A stretch of 64,000 nt of DNA from CALBPI01 sp038524795 (GTDB lineage Bacteria; Pseudomonadota; Gammaproteobacteria; Steroidobacterales; Woeseiaceae). The notes under the pieces were generated by a model. It made no database searches and was not told the origin of the DNA. It saw nothing but the letters and a program-made list of their open reading frames with translations. Location of the stretch: the NCBI GenBank assembly GCA_038524795.1, contig JBCBIJ010000014.1, positions 28,540 through 92,539 of the forward strand, in the 5' to 3' direction. Positions 1 through 8,592 of this stretch are shown piece after piece (positions within the stretch are counted from its first letter, which is position 1; every line of letters begins with the position of its first letter). The translations under genes were made by a program, and so were the position numbers.

Positions 1-876
1 ATCGCCGGCATCGTCGATGGCTACGCCCGCACTCAGCGGCTTATCGCTGTAACGCTCAATGCTGCCCTCAAGCGTTTGCGGTGCCACTGCGGGGTCGCCG
101 AGCATTTCTGTGGCGACGCGGTAGAGCCCGTCGTGCGAGGTGGCGGCCAGGTACAGCCAACGCTCATCGGCGTCGAGCGCAACGCCCGCGATTCCGGGCA
201 TTACCGAAAACAAACCGCCGAAGAACTGCATGCGTTTGCCGCGCGCCTCGATCCGGTAGCCCTGGCTGGTCACAGGCATAGCCTGCTCGAGAACGCGCCG
301 CGCGGTGCCTGAGGCGACGTCATAGACGATCAGTGCGGGTTTGCGGCGGAACAGGCTCGTGTCGGCCACATACACCGTCGCGCCGTCACGGGTGACGGCT
401 AACGACTGCAGGAAGCTGCCGCGGGGCGCAGTCGCGCCGTCGAAACTGTGCTCGTGGACGCGCTCGCCTGAGTCGGCGTCGAAGGCCATGAGCCGGGCGG
501 GGGCCGTGCCGTGCTTGCCGTGGTCCAGCACCCAGAGCCGGTTGTTGCCGTCGAGTGCCAGGCCCAGGGGCGTTATGAAGTCGTCTTGCTGTGCAGCGCC
601 GTCCGGAAACGGCGCGGCGATGCCGTCCTCGATGCGCAGCAGTTGGTTGCCCTGTGGGCGAGAGGCTGAGTGCACCGTGAAGAACACGCGCTCGCGATCG
701 CCGACCGCGATGCCCCCGATGGGCTCGGCGTACTCGAACACAATTTCGGTGCGGGTTGCATCCGAGCCCTGCTGAATTACGAGTTCAGGGTAAGGACGCC
801 CGCCGCCGTAAATCAGACGTACGACGAGCAGGGCGACGAGAAACAGGGCGGCAAAGCCCAGTAACACGCGAGTCAT
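1..876 (-). CDS. Major royal jelly (MRJP/yellow)-like secreted protein, 3' end missing
   Basis: The frame is open from an ATG at 876 down to the window edge: 292 codons, no stop, so the C-terminus lies outside. An in-frame TGA sits directly before this ATG, which fixes the start. Residues 3-18 form one hydrophobic segment (VLLGFAALFLVALLVVRL), a signal anchor or signal peptide. The rest reads as beta-propeller blades with motifs of the MRJP/SMP-30-like family: LALDGNNRLWVLDHG, VYVADTS, LIVYDVASG and a late ALDADERWLYLAATSHDGLYRV. Bacterial members are annotated as L-dopachrome tautomerase-related or gluconolactonase-like; their substrates are mostly unknown. It lies just upstream of the TetR gene on the same strand with no shared function evident. 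The family call rests on motif recognition only. Confidence 0.7.
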   Translation of the reverse strand, partial: MTRVLLGFAALFLVALLVVRLIYGGGRPYPELVIQQGSDATRTEIVFEYAEPIGGIAVGDRERVFFTVHSASRPQGNQLLRIEDGIAAPFPDGAAQQDDFITPLGLALDGNNRLWVLDHGKHGTAPARLMAFDADSGERVHEHSFDGATAPRGSFLQSLAVTRDGATVYVADTSLFRRKPALIVYDVASGTARRVLEQAMPVTSQGYRIEARGKRMQFFGGLFSVMPGIAGVALDADERWLYLAATSHDGLYRVATEMLGDPAVAPQTLEGSIERYSDKPLSAGVAIDDAGD

Positions 877-897
877 TCAGACATTCCGGACGAGCAA

Positions 898-1548
898 TCA
901 GCCGCGATGATCGTGCAAGCGCAGAACTTGATCAACACACCGCGTGACGTGCGCCTCGCGCTCATCCGGGTCGATGTCCGTCATATGGCGCATGAGGCGA
1001 CGCTTTAGATAATGCGATTCGACGAGACACAAAAAGTCACTGGCGGCCCGCTTCGGGTCATCGATCTGGCACTCGCCGCGCGCGCTACGCTCACTCAGCA
1101 CGTGCGAGATGGCGGCGAGCGTTTGTTCGGGTCCCGTCTCCCAGAACGCATAGGACAGCTTGGGAAAGGCCGTGGTTTCGGCGATGAGCAGCCGGTACAT
1201 GGACACCACGTCCTCGTCGGACAACAGGTCGAGGAAGCGGCGCGCCGTGGTCTCAAGGACCTCGCGGAGCGGCGTCTCGTCCGCAAAGTCCTTCATGTCG
1301 AGCCCATAGCGGCGGATTTTGGTCAGGATGCACTCGCGAAACAGCGCGTCCTTGTTCGCGAAGTGCGAATAGACGGTCTGTTTGGAAACCCCGGCGGCCG
1401 TGGCAATGGCGTCCATCGAGGTGCGTTCGTAGCCCTCGCTCATGAAATGGCCCGTGGCCGCACGCATGATCGCCATGCGCTTGCTGTCGCTCTTGGGGCG
1501 GCCAGCGCGCGTCGGCGTCGGTTCAGTGTTGGGCAGGGCCTCGCTCAT
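898..1548 (-). CDS. TetR/AcrR-family transcriptional repressor
   Basis: A 216-residue regulator. After a basic N-terminus (AGRPKSDSKRMAIMRAA) comes the TetR helix-turn-helix: FMSEGYERTSMDAIATAAGVS then KQTVYSHFANKDALF, roughly residues 25-65. The C-terminal helical part, the ligand pocket in this family, ends with a predicted dimer helix region and resembles the AefR/TetR_C groups. ATG 1548 is preferred; two codons upstream only a TTG is available. It is divergent from an RND efflux operon and separated from it by about 110 bases holding an inverted repeat, so it most likely represses that operon and perhaps itself, and lets go when a toxic compound binds. The inducer cannot be told from sequence. 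Confidence 0.92.
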   Translation of the reverse strand: MSEALPNTEPTPTRAGRPKSDSKRMAIMRAATGHFMSEGYERTSMDAIATAAGVSKQTVYSHFANKDALFRECILTKIRRYGLDMKDFADETPLREVLETTARRFLDLLSDEDVVSMYRLLIAETTAFPKLSYAFWETGPEQTLAAISHVLSERSARGECQIDDPKRAASDFLCLVESHYLKRRLMRHMTDIDPDEREAHVTRCVDQVLRLHDHRG

Positions 1549-1556
1549 AATCAAAC

Positions 1557-1606
1557 TGGACAGTTCCGTAATTGTTGTCTAATATCAAACTATACCGTCT
1601 AGTATA
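1557..1606 (+). promoter_or_regulatory. Candidate efflux-operon promoter with overlapping TetR operator
   Basis: TGGACA (1557-1562) and TAATAT (1580-1585) are separated by 17 bases, a reasonable sigma-70 promoter pointing at the efflux operon. An inverted repeat TATAC-N6-GTATA (1591-1606) covers the expected transcription start near 1592, the normal place for a TetR-type repressor to block initiation. Binding is inferred from position and symmetry. Confidence 0.55.
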
Positions 1607-1661
1607 TCACTCACGCCTCCACACGCCACTCCGGCGTGTTTCCCCCAAAGAGGACACCGAC

Positions 1662-2825
1662 ATGCGCCCCTTTTCGCGCCCCATCCGGACAATTCCGGCC
1701 CTTGCCTGCATGATCCTGCTCGCCGCCTGTGGCGACGCGCCGCCGCCGCCCGAAGCGCCCAGCGCGCTGGCCATTGCCCCCTACACGGCCGTAGAGGTCG
1801 ATAGTTACGAGGTCGCTCAACGCTTCAGCGGCCAGGTCGAGGCCGCGCGTCGTTCGTCGCTGGGCTTCGAACTCGGCGGTGAATTGGCCGCCGTGCTGGT
1901 CGACGAGGGCGCAACGGTAAGCGCCGGGACCGTGCTGGCACGGCTCGACACGGCCCGCCTCATCGCCGCGCGCGCCGAGGCGAGCGCGGCCGTCGATCAG
2001 TCTCGGGCGCAGGCTGAGCTGGCTGCCGCCACGCTCAAGCGTGTTGAGGGCGCGCTCGAATTTGACGGTGTGTCGATCCAGGAGGTCGACGAGGCGCGCG
2101 AGCGCTCGCAGCGCACTGACGCAGCGGCGATTGCTGCCGAGGCGCAATTGCGCCGCATCGAGATCGACCTCGCCAAGTCCGAAATCCGCGCGCCTTACGA
2201 TGCGGCTGTCGTGGGTCGCTTCGCCGACGAAGGGCAGGTGTTGGGTGCGGGCCAGGCCGTGCTCGAAGTCCAGGAGGCCGCATCGCTTGAGGTTCGGCTG
2301 TCCGTCACGGGCGACGTTGTGGACTCACTCGCGAACGGCGCCCGGGTCGAACTCGATATCGATGGGCGTGCCGCGGCTGCAACGGTCGGCGCTGTGATCG
2401 CGCGACGCGACCTGCGCACGCGCGCCATCGAGGTCATCCTCGAACTCGATGACGGCGCACCGGCCCGGGTCGGTGACATCGCCGAACTGCGCTTCGACCG
2501 CACTGTCCGTGACACGGGCTTCTGGGTGCCCGTTGACGCGCTGACCGAAGGGGCACGTGGGGTCTGGAACGTACTTGCCGTGCGCGAGGGCGACCGTGGC
2601 AACAGCGATACTGAGGCGTCCAAGCGCACGGGCGCCACGCATGTGCTCGAGCGTCGCCCCGTCGAGATCATCTACCAGGAGGCGGACCGCGTGTTCGTGC
2701 GCGGTGCGCTTGAAGACGGTGACACGATCGTCGGTGGTGGCTTGCACCGCGTGGTCGCGGGGCAGGGTGTGCGCATCGCGCCCCAGCTGCGCGCCGAGAA
2801 CGACGCCGGGGTCGAAGCGCCATGA
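1662..2825 (+). CDS. RND efflux periplasmic adaptor (membrane fusion protein), lipoprotein
   Basis: A 387-residue HlyD/AcrA-type adaptor that bridges the inner-membrane pump and the outer-membrane channel. The start ATG 1662 has an AAGAGGA ribosome site 7-8 bases upstream and opens a lipoprotein signal peptide, ALACMILLAAC, with the acylated cysteine near residue 23. Then come a barrel-sandwich/lipoyl half (FSGQVEAARRSSLGFELGG, VDEGATVSAGTVLARLD), an alpha-hairpin of about 70 residues rich in Ala and Glu, the returning half (SEIRAPYDAAVVGRFADEGQ) and beta-barrel and membrane-proximal domains. Its TGA overlaps the ATG of the pump gene (ATGA), so the two are translationally coupled. First gene of a four-gene operon probably controlled by the divergent TetR. 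Confidence 0.94.
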   Translation: MRPFSRPIRTIPALACMILLAACGDAPPPPEAPSALAIAPYTAVEVDSYEVAQRFSGQVEAARRSSLGFELGGELAAVLVDEGATVSAGTVLARLDTARLIAARAEASAAVDQSRAQAELAAATLKRVEGALEFDGVSIQEVDEARERSQRTDAAAIAAEAQLRRIEIDLAKSEIRAPYDAAVVGRFADEGQVLGAGQAVLEVQEAASLEVRLSVTGDVVDSLANGARVELDIDGRAAAATVGAVIARRDLRTRAIEVILELDDGAPARVGDIAELRFDRTVRDTGFWVPVDALTEGARGVWNVLAVREGDRGNSDTEASKRTGATHVLERRPVEIIYQEADRVFVRGALEDGDTIVGGGLHRVVAGQGVRIAPQLRAENDAGVEAP

Positions 2826-5800
2826 AGCCGCGCGGCAAACAGAGCGGCGTCTCGCGCGCCGCCGAACGCTTGTACGAGAACGGCTACCTGCTCTGGCTCA
2901 CGATCATCATCGTGTTGCTTGCGGGCTGGTCGTCGCTGTCCAACCTGCCGCGGATCGAAGACCCGCGCATCACCAACCGTTACCCCAACGTCATCACGTT
3001 GCTGCCGGGCGCCTCGGCCGAGCGCGTGGAAGCGCTGGTCACGGAGAAGCTCGAGGACGCGCTCGAGGAACTCAACGAGATCAAGAAGATCGAGTCGACC
3101 TCGCGCAACGGCATCTCATCGCTCTCCATCGAGCTCGCTGACGACATTGGTCCCGGCGAGAACGAGCAGGTCTTCTCGAAGATCCGCGATCGCATTAGCG
3201 ACACCGTGCCCGACCTGCCCGAGGGCGCGTCCGAACCCATTTTCGATGACAAGATCGAGGCCGTGGCCTTCAGTGTGCTCGTCGCCGTGCGTTGGACGCA
3301 GCCTGGTGATCCGCCGCTGGGGCTTATGTACCGCATCTCGGATCAGCTCGCCGAGGAACTTCGAGCCCTGTCGGGCACTGACATTGTGCGCTACTACGGC
3401 GAGCCCGAAGAGGAAATTAGCGTCACTGTAGACCCGGATACTCTGGCGCAAATGGGGCTGACCGCTGGCGATGTGTCGCGCCTCATCGCCGCAGGTGACC
3501 CGAAACTGCCTGCGGGTGCGCTGCGCAACAACAACCGCAACCTGTTCCTTGAAGTCGAGGGCGAGTTTGATTCCGCTGCTACGGTCGCCAACACCCCGCT
3601 GGTTCAGAACCAAAGTGGTGGCGCAATCCGACTCGGTGACATCGCCGACGTGCGCCGCGGCTGGCGCGAGCCTGCCGAGGAGATCGCGTGGACCAACGGG
3701 TCGCGCAGCGTTTTGCTGGGCGTGCGTACCGACGAGAACATTCGCCTTGATCGCTGGGCTGTGCGTGCGCGTGACGCCGTGCACGCCTTCAATGAACAGC
3801 TCGGCGCGGGCGCCGAGGCCACCATTGTGTTCGACCAGAGCCGCTACACCGAGGCCAGGCTCTCGACCCTGGGCGGCAACCTCATGGCAGGTGCGCTGGT
3901 CGTCATGCTCGTCGTCTTTGTCGGTATGGGCTGGCGCGCCGCGCTAATCGTCGGCTCGGCGCTGCCTTTGTCGGCATCCATCACGGTGTTTGGCCTGGGT
4001 CCCGCGGGTCAGCAGATCCACCAGATGTCGATTTTCGGGATGATCGTGGCCATTGGTCTGCTCATCGATGCCGCGATCGTGATGACCGACGAGGTGAAGA
4101 AGCATCTCGACGCGGGCAGCGAACGCAAAGCCGCACTGCGCCACGCCGTGAGCCACCTCTTTGTGCCCCTGTTAGCCTCAACGCTGACCACCGTGCTTGG
4201 CTTTATGCCCGTGTTCCTGTTGCCGGGTGCCATGGGCGATTTCGTCGGCCCAATCGCCATTTCCGTGGTGCTCGCGCTGACGGCGTCATTCGTGTTGGCC
4301 GTGTCGGTGATACCGGCGCTGGCGGCGCGTTTTATCCGCCGTTGTGAGCCCGGCCAGCAACGTCACTGGTGGAGCGACGGCGCGAGCAATGAGCGCCTCG
4401 CGCAGCGTTACCGAAAACTGGTCACGGCAGCCGTGCGCCGCCCCGTCGTCACCCTCCTGGCTTGCCTCGTACTGCCGATCTCGGGCTTCGTGCTTGCGGG
4501 CACACTTGGGCAAGAGTTTTTCCCAACGGCCGATCGCGACCAGTTCGAGATTCAGGTCTGGATGCCGTCAGGTACCGCGATCGAGGCGACCAGCGATCTC
4601 ACGCGTGAGATCGACGAGCGGCTCGCGCGCGAGGCCGGCATCACCGATGTGCACTGGCTTGTGGGACACAGCTTCCCAACGATCTACTACAACCGCATCA
4701 TGCGGAACCGCAACAACTCCGCGTACGCGCAAGCTGTGGTGTTTACGGACACGGTCGAGAGTGCCGACGCGCTAACACGCGTGCTGGGTGCGGAGCTTTC
4801 GGACGCCTTCCCCGACGCGCGCATTGTCGTGAACCCCTACTCGCAGGGGCCGCCCGTTGAGGCGCCCGTGGGCTTCACCATTGAGGGCCCTGACGTGGGA
4901 GAGCTGATCCGTCTTGGCAACGAGGCGCGGCGCGTGATGCATACGATTCCTGAAATCGTGCAGACGCGATCCTCGATCACGGGTGGCGAGCCCAAGCTCT
5001 CGTTTATCGCTGACGAGATCGCCGTGCGCCAGGCCGGGCTCACGCTCGACGCCGTCGCCGGGCAGCTGCAGGCCAGTCTCGAGGGCCGCACGGGCGGTTC
5101 GGTGCGCGAAGGTCGTGAAGAGCTGCCCGTGCGCATTCGCTACCGTGCTGATGCGCGTGACGCGCTGGACTCCCTGAATGCCGCCAAGCTAGTCACGAGC
5201 GGCGCCGTCATCGACGCGCAGAACATTGGCGCGCTCGAGCTAACGCCCGAGTCGGGCCGGATTTCGCGCCGCGACAGCGTGCGTGCCAACAAGGTACTCG
5301 GTTACATCACGCGTGACGCGCTCGCCGTCGATGTCGCCAATGCCATTTCCGTCGCGCTGGACGAGGCCGGTTTCGAGTTGCCGCCGGGCTACACGCTGCG
5401 TGCGGCCGGTGACAGTGACGCGCAGGCCGATGCCATCGGCAATCTGCTGACCTACCTGCCAATCCTGGGCATGCTCATGCTCGCCACGATCATCCTGTCC
5501 TTCCGCAGCATTCGGCTCGCGACCGTCATCGCCATTGTGGCGTTCCTTTCGGTCGGGCTGGGCATGCTGGGCCTCTGGATTGGTGGCTACGCGCGCGGCT
5601 TTAACGCCGTGATCGGTGTTGCAGGCCTCATTGGTGTGGCCATCAACGGCACGATTGTCGTGATTGCCGCGATCCGCTCCGATGCGGGCGCCTGCGCGGG
5701 CGACTGCGAGGGCATCGTTGAAGCCACGGTCGGCGCGACGCGTCACATCGTGTCGACGGTATTCACAACGATCGGCGGTTTCGTCCCGCTGATTCTCTCC

Positions 5801-5959
5801 GGCGGCACATTCTGGCCACCCCTGGCCATCGTCATCGCCGGTGGTGTCGGCTTCTCGATCACGTTGTCGCTGTTCTTCACGCCGGCCGTGTACCGGCTGC
5901 TCTGCCAGATTGGTGAACGGACAGGCAAACCTTTGGCGCTCGCGGAGGTGCCGGCATGA
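2822..5959 (+). CDS. RND efflux pump, inner-membrane permease subunit
   Basis: A 1045-residue AcrB-type proton-driven transporter: one N-terminal membrane helix (LWLTIIIVLLAGWSSL), a large periplasmic loop, helices 2-7 (about 350-560), a second periplasmic loop, and helices 8-12 (about 875-1035). The docking and porter motifs are typical. TM4 reads GLLIDAAIVMTDEV, so only the first of the two adjacent aspartates known from AcrB (D407/D408) is present, and the TM10 region (GLIGVAINGTIVV) has no lysine at the AcrB K940 position. This fits a divergent subgroup of the HAE1-like pumps with a modified proton relay. Coupled by 4-base overlaps to adaptor and outer-membrane factor. The substrate is unknown. 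Confidence 0.95.
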   Translation: MKPRGKQSGVSRAAERLYENGYLLWLTIIIVLLAGWSSLSNLPRIEDPRITNRYPNVITLLPGASAERVEALVTEKLEDALEELNEIKKIESTSRNGISSLSIELADDIGPGENEQVFSKIRDRISDTVPDLPEGASEPIFDDKIEAVAFSVLVAVRWTQPGDPPLGLMYRISDQLAEELRALSGTDIVRYYGEPEEEISVTVDPDTLAQMGLTAGDVSRLIAAGDPKLPAGALRNNNRNLFLEVEGEFDSAATVANTPLVQNQSGGAIRLGDIADVRRGWREPAEEIAWTNGSRSVLLGVRTDENIRLDRWAVRARDAVHAFNEQLGAGAEATIVFDQSRYTEARLSTLGGNLMAGALVVMLVVFVGMGWRAALIVGSALPLSASITVFGLGPAGQQIHQMSIFGMIVAIGLLIDAAIVMTDEVKKHLDAGSERKAALRHAVSHLFVPLLASTLTTVLGFMPVFLLPGAMGDFVGPIAISVVLALTASFVLAVSVIPALAARFIRRCEPGQQRHWWSDGASNERLAQRYRKLVTAAVRRPVVTLLACLVLPISGFVLAGTLGQEFFPTADRDQFEIQVWMPSGTAIEATSDLTREIDERLAREAGITDVHWLVGHSFPTIYYNRIMRNRNNSAYAQAVVFTDTVESADALTRVLGAELSDAFPDARIVVNPYSQGPPVEAPVGFTIEGPDVGELIRLGNEARRVMHTIPEIVQTRSSITGGEPKLSFIADEIAVRQAGLTLDAVAGQLQASLEGRTGGSVREGREELPVRIRYRADARDALDSLNAAKLVTSGAVIDAQNIGALELTPESGRISRRDSVRANKVLGYITRDALAVDVANAISVALDEAGFELPPGYTLRAAGDSDAQADAIGNLLTYLPILGMLMLATIILSFRSIRLATVIAIVAFLSVGLGMLGLWIGGYARGFNAVIGVAGLIGVAINGTIVVIAAIRSDAGACAGDCEGIVEATVGATRHIVSTVFTTIGGFVPLILSGGTFWPPLAIVIAGGVGFSITLSLFFTPAVYRLLCQIGERTGKPLALAEVPA

Positions 5960-7368
5960 AGCGCGCGACAGGCATTCTCTTAAGCGTGGCGGTACTGGCG
6001 GGTTGTGCCGCTGGCCCCGACTATGAGGCACCGAGCTTCGGTGACGAGGCCGAATGGCGCCAGAGCGTCGACGCAGAAGCCGTTGGCGACGCGGGCTGGT
6101 GGGTCGACTATGACGACCCGACGCTTGCGGCGCTTGTGGCTCAGGCTCTTGACCAGAACCGCGAACTCGAGGCAGCCCTGGCCCGTGTCGAGGCTGCTGT
6201 TGCGGGTCGCCGCGCGGCTTTTGGTGCCCGGCTGCCTGCTGTCATCGCCGACGCGCGTTACACCAATTTCGAACAGAGTCTTGTCACGCCGCGGGTGGCC
6301 GAGCAGCTCATCCGCTCGGGCATCATTCCGCGCGATGGTGAGTTCTACAACACCACGCTGGAGGCGAGCTGGGAGCTTGATCTCGCCGGTGGCATTCGGC
6401 GCAGCGTCGAGCGCGCAGATGCGCAGGCGCAGGCCGCCGTTGCGGCGGCCGAGGCCGTCGCATTGCAGGTTGCCGCCGAGACCGTGTCGGCCTACACCGA
6501 CTGGCAGACGTTTTCGCATCGCGTTATCGCGGCAGAGCGCAACGTGGCATTGCAGGCGGAGTCGCTGGCGATCATCGAAGGCAAGGTCCGGCTTGGCCTC
6601 AGTCGCCGGCTGGATGCCGTGCGCGCAGGCTCGGCGCTGGCAGAGCTCAAGGGCCGTGTGCCGCCGCTCGTCGCGGCGCGAGAGGCCGCGTTGGAACGGC
6701 TTGCCGTGCTGGTCGGCAGCGAGTCTTCGGCGCTTGCGCTGACCGTGCGTGACCCCGATCCCGCGGGGCCCGGCACCATTGCAGCGGGGCTCAAAAGCGA
6801 TGTGCTGCGTCGGCGTCCCGACGTGCGCGCCGCCGAACGAACGCTGGCCGCCGCAGTGGCGGATCAAGGTGTTGCCGCGGCGGCGTTCTTCCCCAGCCTG
6901 ACTTTGTCGGCCAGTGGCGGTTTCGAAGCGGGCGCCACGAGCGACCTGTTAAGTGGTGATGCCCGGAGCATCAACGTGTTGCCATTCCTGCGTTGGCCCG
7001 TGTTCCAAGGTGGTCGCCTGCGCGCGGCCAAAGCCAAAGCCGACGCGCGCCAGCGTGAGGCGTTGGCCAACTACGAGCAGGCGGTTCTGCGTGCTTTCGC
7101 AGACAGCGAATCGGCGATCGCAGGCTACTCGGCGGCGAACCAGGCCGTACTCGCCGTCCGTGAGGCGCAGAAGCTGGCGGCGGAGGCCGAGTCGCTGGCC
7201 GCACGGTTGTACCGCGAAGGTCTCGTGGATTACCTGGCTCTGCTGGACGCGCAGCGCCAGCTCGCGACGGTTGATGATGCGCTGGCGGCGGCCGAAGGCG
7301 AAGTCCTGTTGGCCGCAACGCGGCTCTACAAGGCGCTTGGCGGTGACTGGGACAGCGCCGGGTCGTAG
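5956..7368 (+). CDS. RND efflux outer-membrane factor (NodT/OprM family lipoprotein)
   Basis: A 470-residue TolC-like channel. The signal peptide ends in the lipobox VAVLAGC and is followed by AAGPDYEAP, the usual start of NodT-family outer-membrane lipoproteins. Two internally related outer-membrane-efflux (OEP) halves follow, each with long Ala/Glu-rich helices; landmarks are DPTLAALVAQALDQNRELEA, WELDLAGGIRRSVERADAQA and RRRPDVRAAERTLAAAVADQ, and late in the protein LYREGLVDYLALLDAQRQL. ATGA overlap with the pump gene. With the adaptor and pump it completes a tripartite system spanning both membranes, so no separate TolC need be recruited. Confidence 0.94.
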   Translation: MKRATGILLSVAVLAGCAAGPDYEAPSFGDEAEWRQSVDAEAVGDAGWWVDYDDPTLAALVAQALDQNRELEAALARVEAAVAGRRAAFGARLPAVIADARYTNFEQSLVTPRVAEQLIRSGIIPRDGEFYNTTLEASWELDLAGGIRRSVERADAQAQAAVAAAEAVALQVAAETVSAYTDWQTFSHRVIAAERNVALQAESLAIIEGKVRLGLSRRLDAVRAGSALAELKGRVPPLVAAREAALERLAVLVGSESSALALTVRDPDPAGPGTIAAGLKSDVLRRRPDVRAAERTLAAAVADQGVAAAAFFPSLTLSASGGFEAGATSDLLSGDARSINVLPFLRWPVFQGGRLRAAKAKADARQREALANYEQAVLRAFADSESAIAGYSAANQAVLAVREAQKLAAEAESLAARLYREGLVDYLALLDAQRQLATVDDALAAAEGEVLLAATRLYKALGGDWDSAGS

Positions 7369-7734
7369 ATGAACGGCTTGCCCGGCAACCGCGCGACGTT
7401 GCGTCTGGTGCTGGGCTTGGCGCTTGTGGCCAGTGCGGCCGCGTCGCTGATCTTCATGCTGCTGATCGTGGCCAGCACAGACTGGGACGAGGCCTGGCTT
7501 CAGTTTGCCTTGTTGCCCGTGGCGCTGCTGCTGGTATTCGCGGCGGGCCTCGTACTTATCGCGCACTGGCGTCGCACGAGCGCCAGCGTGCTGCCGCCGT
7601 CCGTACCCGTTCTAGTGGCCGGATTCGTGCTCGTGCTCGGTGCGCAGGTGGCCTTTATCGGCGCGGTCTGGGCCGGCATCGCCTGTATGGCCTTTGGCCT
7701 CGGCATGCTGTTGTTGCGGGGCCGCGTTACCTGA
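7369..7734 (+). CDS. Small four-helix membrane protein of unknown function
   Basis: A 121-residue, very hydrophobic protein whose ATG follows the stop codon of the outer-membrane factor with no gap, so it is the last gene of the efflux operon. Four membrane segments can be seen at about residues 10-31 (VLGLALVASAAASLIFMLL), 41-60 (LQFALLPVALLLVFAAGLV), 78-95 and 97-115. No family motif is recognised. It may assist the pump or be an unrelated passenger; nothing in the sequence decides this. A real gene is likely given the coupling and the coding-like composition. Confidence 0.65.
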   Translation: MNGLPGNRATLRLVLGLALVASAAASLIFMLLIVASTDWDEAWLQFALLPVALLLVFAAGLVLIAHWRRTSASVLPPSVPVLVAGFVLVLGAQVAFIGAVWAGIACMAFGLGMLLLRGRVT

Positions 7735-7740
7735 GGCCCG

Positions 7741-8592
7741 TCAGCCGTTGACCGCGGTAGATACGCCGAGTGCTGCCGTGAGCGCCTCGAGTGCTTCGGC
7801 GGCGCCCGTCGATACCTTGGCCGTGGCGATGTCGTCCGCACGCGTACGGCCCCGATTCATGATGTAGAGCGGCTTATCCAATTCGCGCGTGCGCCGCGCG
7901 AAGCGAAAGCCCGAGAACACCATGAGTGACGAGCCCACGACGAGCAGCGCGTTTGCATTCGCAACAGCATCGTAGGCGGCGTCGACGCGCTCGCGCGGCA
8001 CGTTCTCGCCAAAGAACACGACTTCAGGTTTGATGATGCCCCCGCAGCGTGGGCAGTCGGGTACGGTGAACGCGCTGTAGTCGGCGCCTTCGATGATGGC
8101 GTCGCCGTCGGGCGCCTCGCGCACCGAGGAGACCAGCGCGCGGAACTCGCGATTGGCGTCGGCGATCGTGCCTTGCCAGTCGGCACGCGGCAGCACGAGG
8201 CCGCAGTTCTGGCAGGCCACCTCGTCGAGCCGGCCGTGCAGGTCGATGACATCGTGACTGCCGGCGGCCTGGTGCAGGCCGTCAACGTTTTGCGTGATCA
8301 GCCGCTCAACGTGGCCTGCGCGCTGGAGCTGCGCGAGCGCCGCGTGCGCGCGGCCTGGCTGGGCCTCGTTCATGCGCGGCCAGCCCAGCATGCTGCGCGC
8401 CCAGTAGCGCTGGCGCACGGCGCCTTGTTCCATGAAGTCCGCGTACATCACGGGGCGGGCATTTTTCCATTCGCCCTCGTCGTCGCGGTAGTCGGGAATG
8501 CCCGAGTCGGTGCTGCAGCCGGCGCCCGTGAGCACCGCGACGCGGCCCCCATGGTCGAGCAGTTCCGCCAGCGCCTCGATAGGTTCGTTCAT
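7741..8592 (-). CDS. Sir2-family NAD-dependent protein deacylase (sirtuin)
   Basis: A 283-residue sirtuin that removes acyl groups from lysine using NAD+. Seen in order: the NAD-binding motif GAGCSTDSGIPDYRD (about residues 23-37), TQNVDGLHQAAG, the catalytic histidine in DLHGRLD, two zinc CxxC pairs (CQNC and CPRC), KPEVVFFGENVP and the GSSLMV motif. ATG 8592 is used because its ATGA overlaps the stop of the upstream metallo-hydrolase gene and because the N-terminus then matches the family; the longer open frame adds 18 unrelated residues. The insertion between the two CxxC pairs is longer than in CobB. Related bacterial sirtuins regulate metabolic enzymes; the target here is unknown. Confidence 0.93.
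   Translation of the reverse strand: MNEPIEALAELLDHGGRVAVLTGAGCSTDSGIPDYRDDEGEWKNARPVMYADFMEQGAVRQRYWARSMLGWPRMNEAQPGRAHAALAQLQRAGHVERLITQNVDGLHQAAGSHDVIDLHGRLDEVACQNCGLVLPRADWQGTIADANREFRALVSSVREAPDGDAIIEGADYSAFTVPDCPRCGGIIKPEVVFFGENVPRERVDAAYDAVANANALLVVGSSLMVFSGFRFARRTRELDKPLYIMNRGRTRADDIATAKVSTGAAEALEALTAALGVSTAVNG

Noticed and set aside
1572..1661. Upstream extension of the efflux adaptor by 30 residues
   Set aside because: It covers the promoter/operator, has no ribosome site, and would move the lipoprotein signal away from the N-terminus.
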